This document shows, one piece after another, positions 31,603 through 31,953 of a stretch of 31,953 bases of DNA. The position numbers were made by a program, and so were the translations under genes. Position 1 is the first letter of the stretch, and the number at the start of each line of letters is the position of its first letter. A model generated the notes under the pieces. That model was not told where the DNA came from, searched no databases, and saw nothing but the letters and a program-made list of their open reading frames with translations. The stretch spans positions 1 through 31,953 of the forward strand of contig USLV01000003.1 in assembly GCA_900555705.1 (NCBI GenBank). Direction: 5' to 3'. This DNA comes from an uncultured Oscillospiraceae bacterium (GTDB lineage Bacteria > Bacillota > Clostridia > Oscillospirales > Acutalibacteraceae).

Positions 31603-31953
31603 ATGAGGATTTCTTCATCTGCCGCTTCCGGGTCGCTCTCCCGCAGCCCATCTACCGTCAGACAATAGACCCGGTCGCAGACCTCACGAATAAACCGCCG
31701 GTCATGCGATACGCTGATAATGGCGCCGGGGAAGTCATGCAGGATTTCCCGGATGACCGGCCCGGACAGCGGGCTGAAATTGCGCGTCGGCTCGTCGAGA
31801 ATCAGCACATTGCTGCCTGCGAGCACCATCCCAAGCAACAGGAGCTTGGCCTTCTGGCCGCCCGAGAGAGCCGCAATCGGCCGTTTCATCTCCTCGGATG
31901 TGAACCGACAGCTGCCGAGCCGGGTGCGGACAAGAGTTGTTGTAGCCTTATCG
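31599..31953 (-). CDS. ABC-F family ATPase, C-terminal part (runs off window)
   Basis: The last 117 residues of an ABC-F protein, a soluble twin-ATPase family that binds ribosomes and includes translation factors and antibiotic-protection proteins. The signature LSGGQKAK, Walker B VLILDEPTR with the following NFSPLSGP, and the SVSHDRRFI switch are all present in order, so this is the second ATPase domain. It is of the short type without a long C-terminal extension. The 5' part is outside the window, so resistance or housekeeping roles cannot be told apart. Its stop overlaps the start of the methyltransferase pseudogene. Confidence 0.93.
   Translation of the reverse strand, partial: DKATTTLVRTRLGSCRFTSEEMKRPIAALSGGQKAKLLLLGMVLAGSNVLILDEPTRNFSPLSGPVIREILHDFPGAIISVSHDRRFIREVCDRVYCLTVDGLRESDPEAADEEILI

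Noticed and set aside
1..31953. CRISPR array, transposase, phage genes or defence system
   Set aside because: No regularly spaced repeats, transposase motifs or phage-type genes were seen on either strand.

Overview
The window is high-GC Firmicutes DNA, most likely from an anaerobic, plant-polysaccharide-degrading member of the Clostridia (Ruminococcaceae/Oscillospirales type). The evidence is the clostridial order of the ribosomal-protein genes (with a KOW-domain gene between map and infA), zinc-type S14 and S4, a flavodiiron oxygen-scavenging protein, strong AGGAGG Shine-Dalgarno (SD) sites with frequent GTG/TTG starts, and two large secreted proteins carrying dockerin modules, the hallmark of cellulosome-type complexes. 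The species cannot be named from sequence alone.

Layout. 1-431 (-): N-terminus of a copper-exporting P-type ATPase with a sigma-A promoter and a CsoR-like operator. 548-1139: a small membrane-protein gene, the start of a gene that appears cut off, and a minus-strand terminator overlapping a plus-strand promoter. 1051-1858 (-): a GNAT acetyltransferase behind a structured leader that ends in a terminator-like hairpin, with a palindrome just upstream of its promoter. 1895-2033 (-): tRNA-Leu(CAA) with its terminator. 2250-2340: nested inverted repeats that could fold into a three-way junction. 2354-6611 (+): a 1364-residue secreted GH31 glycosidase (GH31-LamG-FN3-like-FIVAR-dockerin) with its own promoter and terminator.

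6755-22876 (+): a complete S10-spc-alpha ribosomal superoperon of 32 genes: rpsJ rplC rplD rplW rplB rpsS rplV rpsC rplP rpmC rpsQ rplN rplX rplE rpsN rpsH rplF rplR rpsE rpmD rplO secY adk map, a KOW gene, infA rpmJ rpsM rpsK rpsD rpoA rplQ. It starts at a strong promoter with an AT-rich upstream element, has a leader of about 355 nt containing a terminator-like hairpin, and ends in a strong terminator. The str genes (rpsL, rpsG, fusA, tuf) are not upstream and the ecf/truA/rplM/rpsI genes are not immediately downstream; polysaccharide-degradation and stress genes flank the block instead.

22925-26917 (-): flavodiiron protein and a PMCA-like calcium P-type ATPase, each with a terminator. 27014-30717 (+): a 1159-residue secreted CE2-like SGNH esterase with several FIVAR-like helical modules, two beta-rich modules and an internal dockerin nearly identical to that of the GH31 protein. 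30736-31953 (-): ybaK-type Cys-tRNA(Pro) deacylase, a decayed SAM-methyltransferase gene, and the C-terminal part of an ABC-F ATPase.

The ribosomal block is ordinary in content. The least explained parts are the acetyltransferase leader with its palindrome, the nested inverted repeats upstream of the GH31 gene, the hairpins in the S10 leader and at operon-internal boundaries, and the twin dockerin proteins. No CRISPR array, transposase, prophage or defence island was seen.
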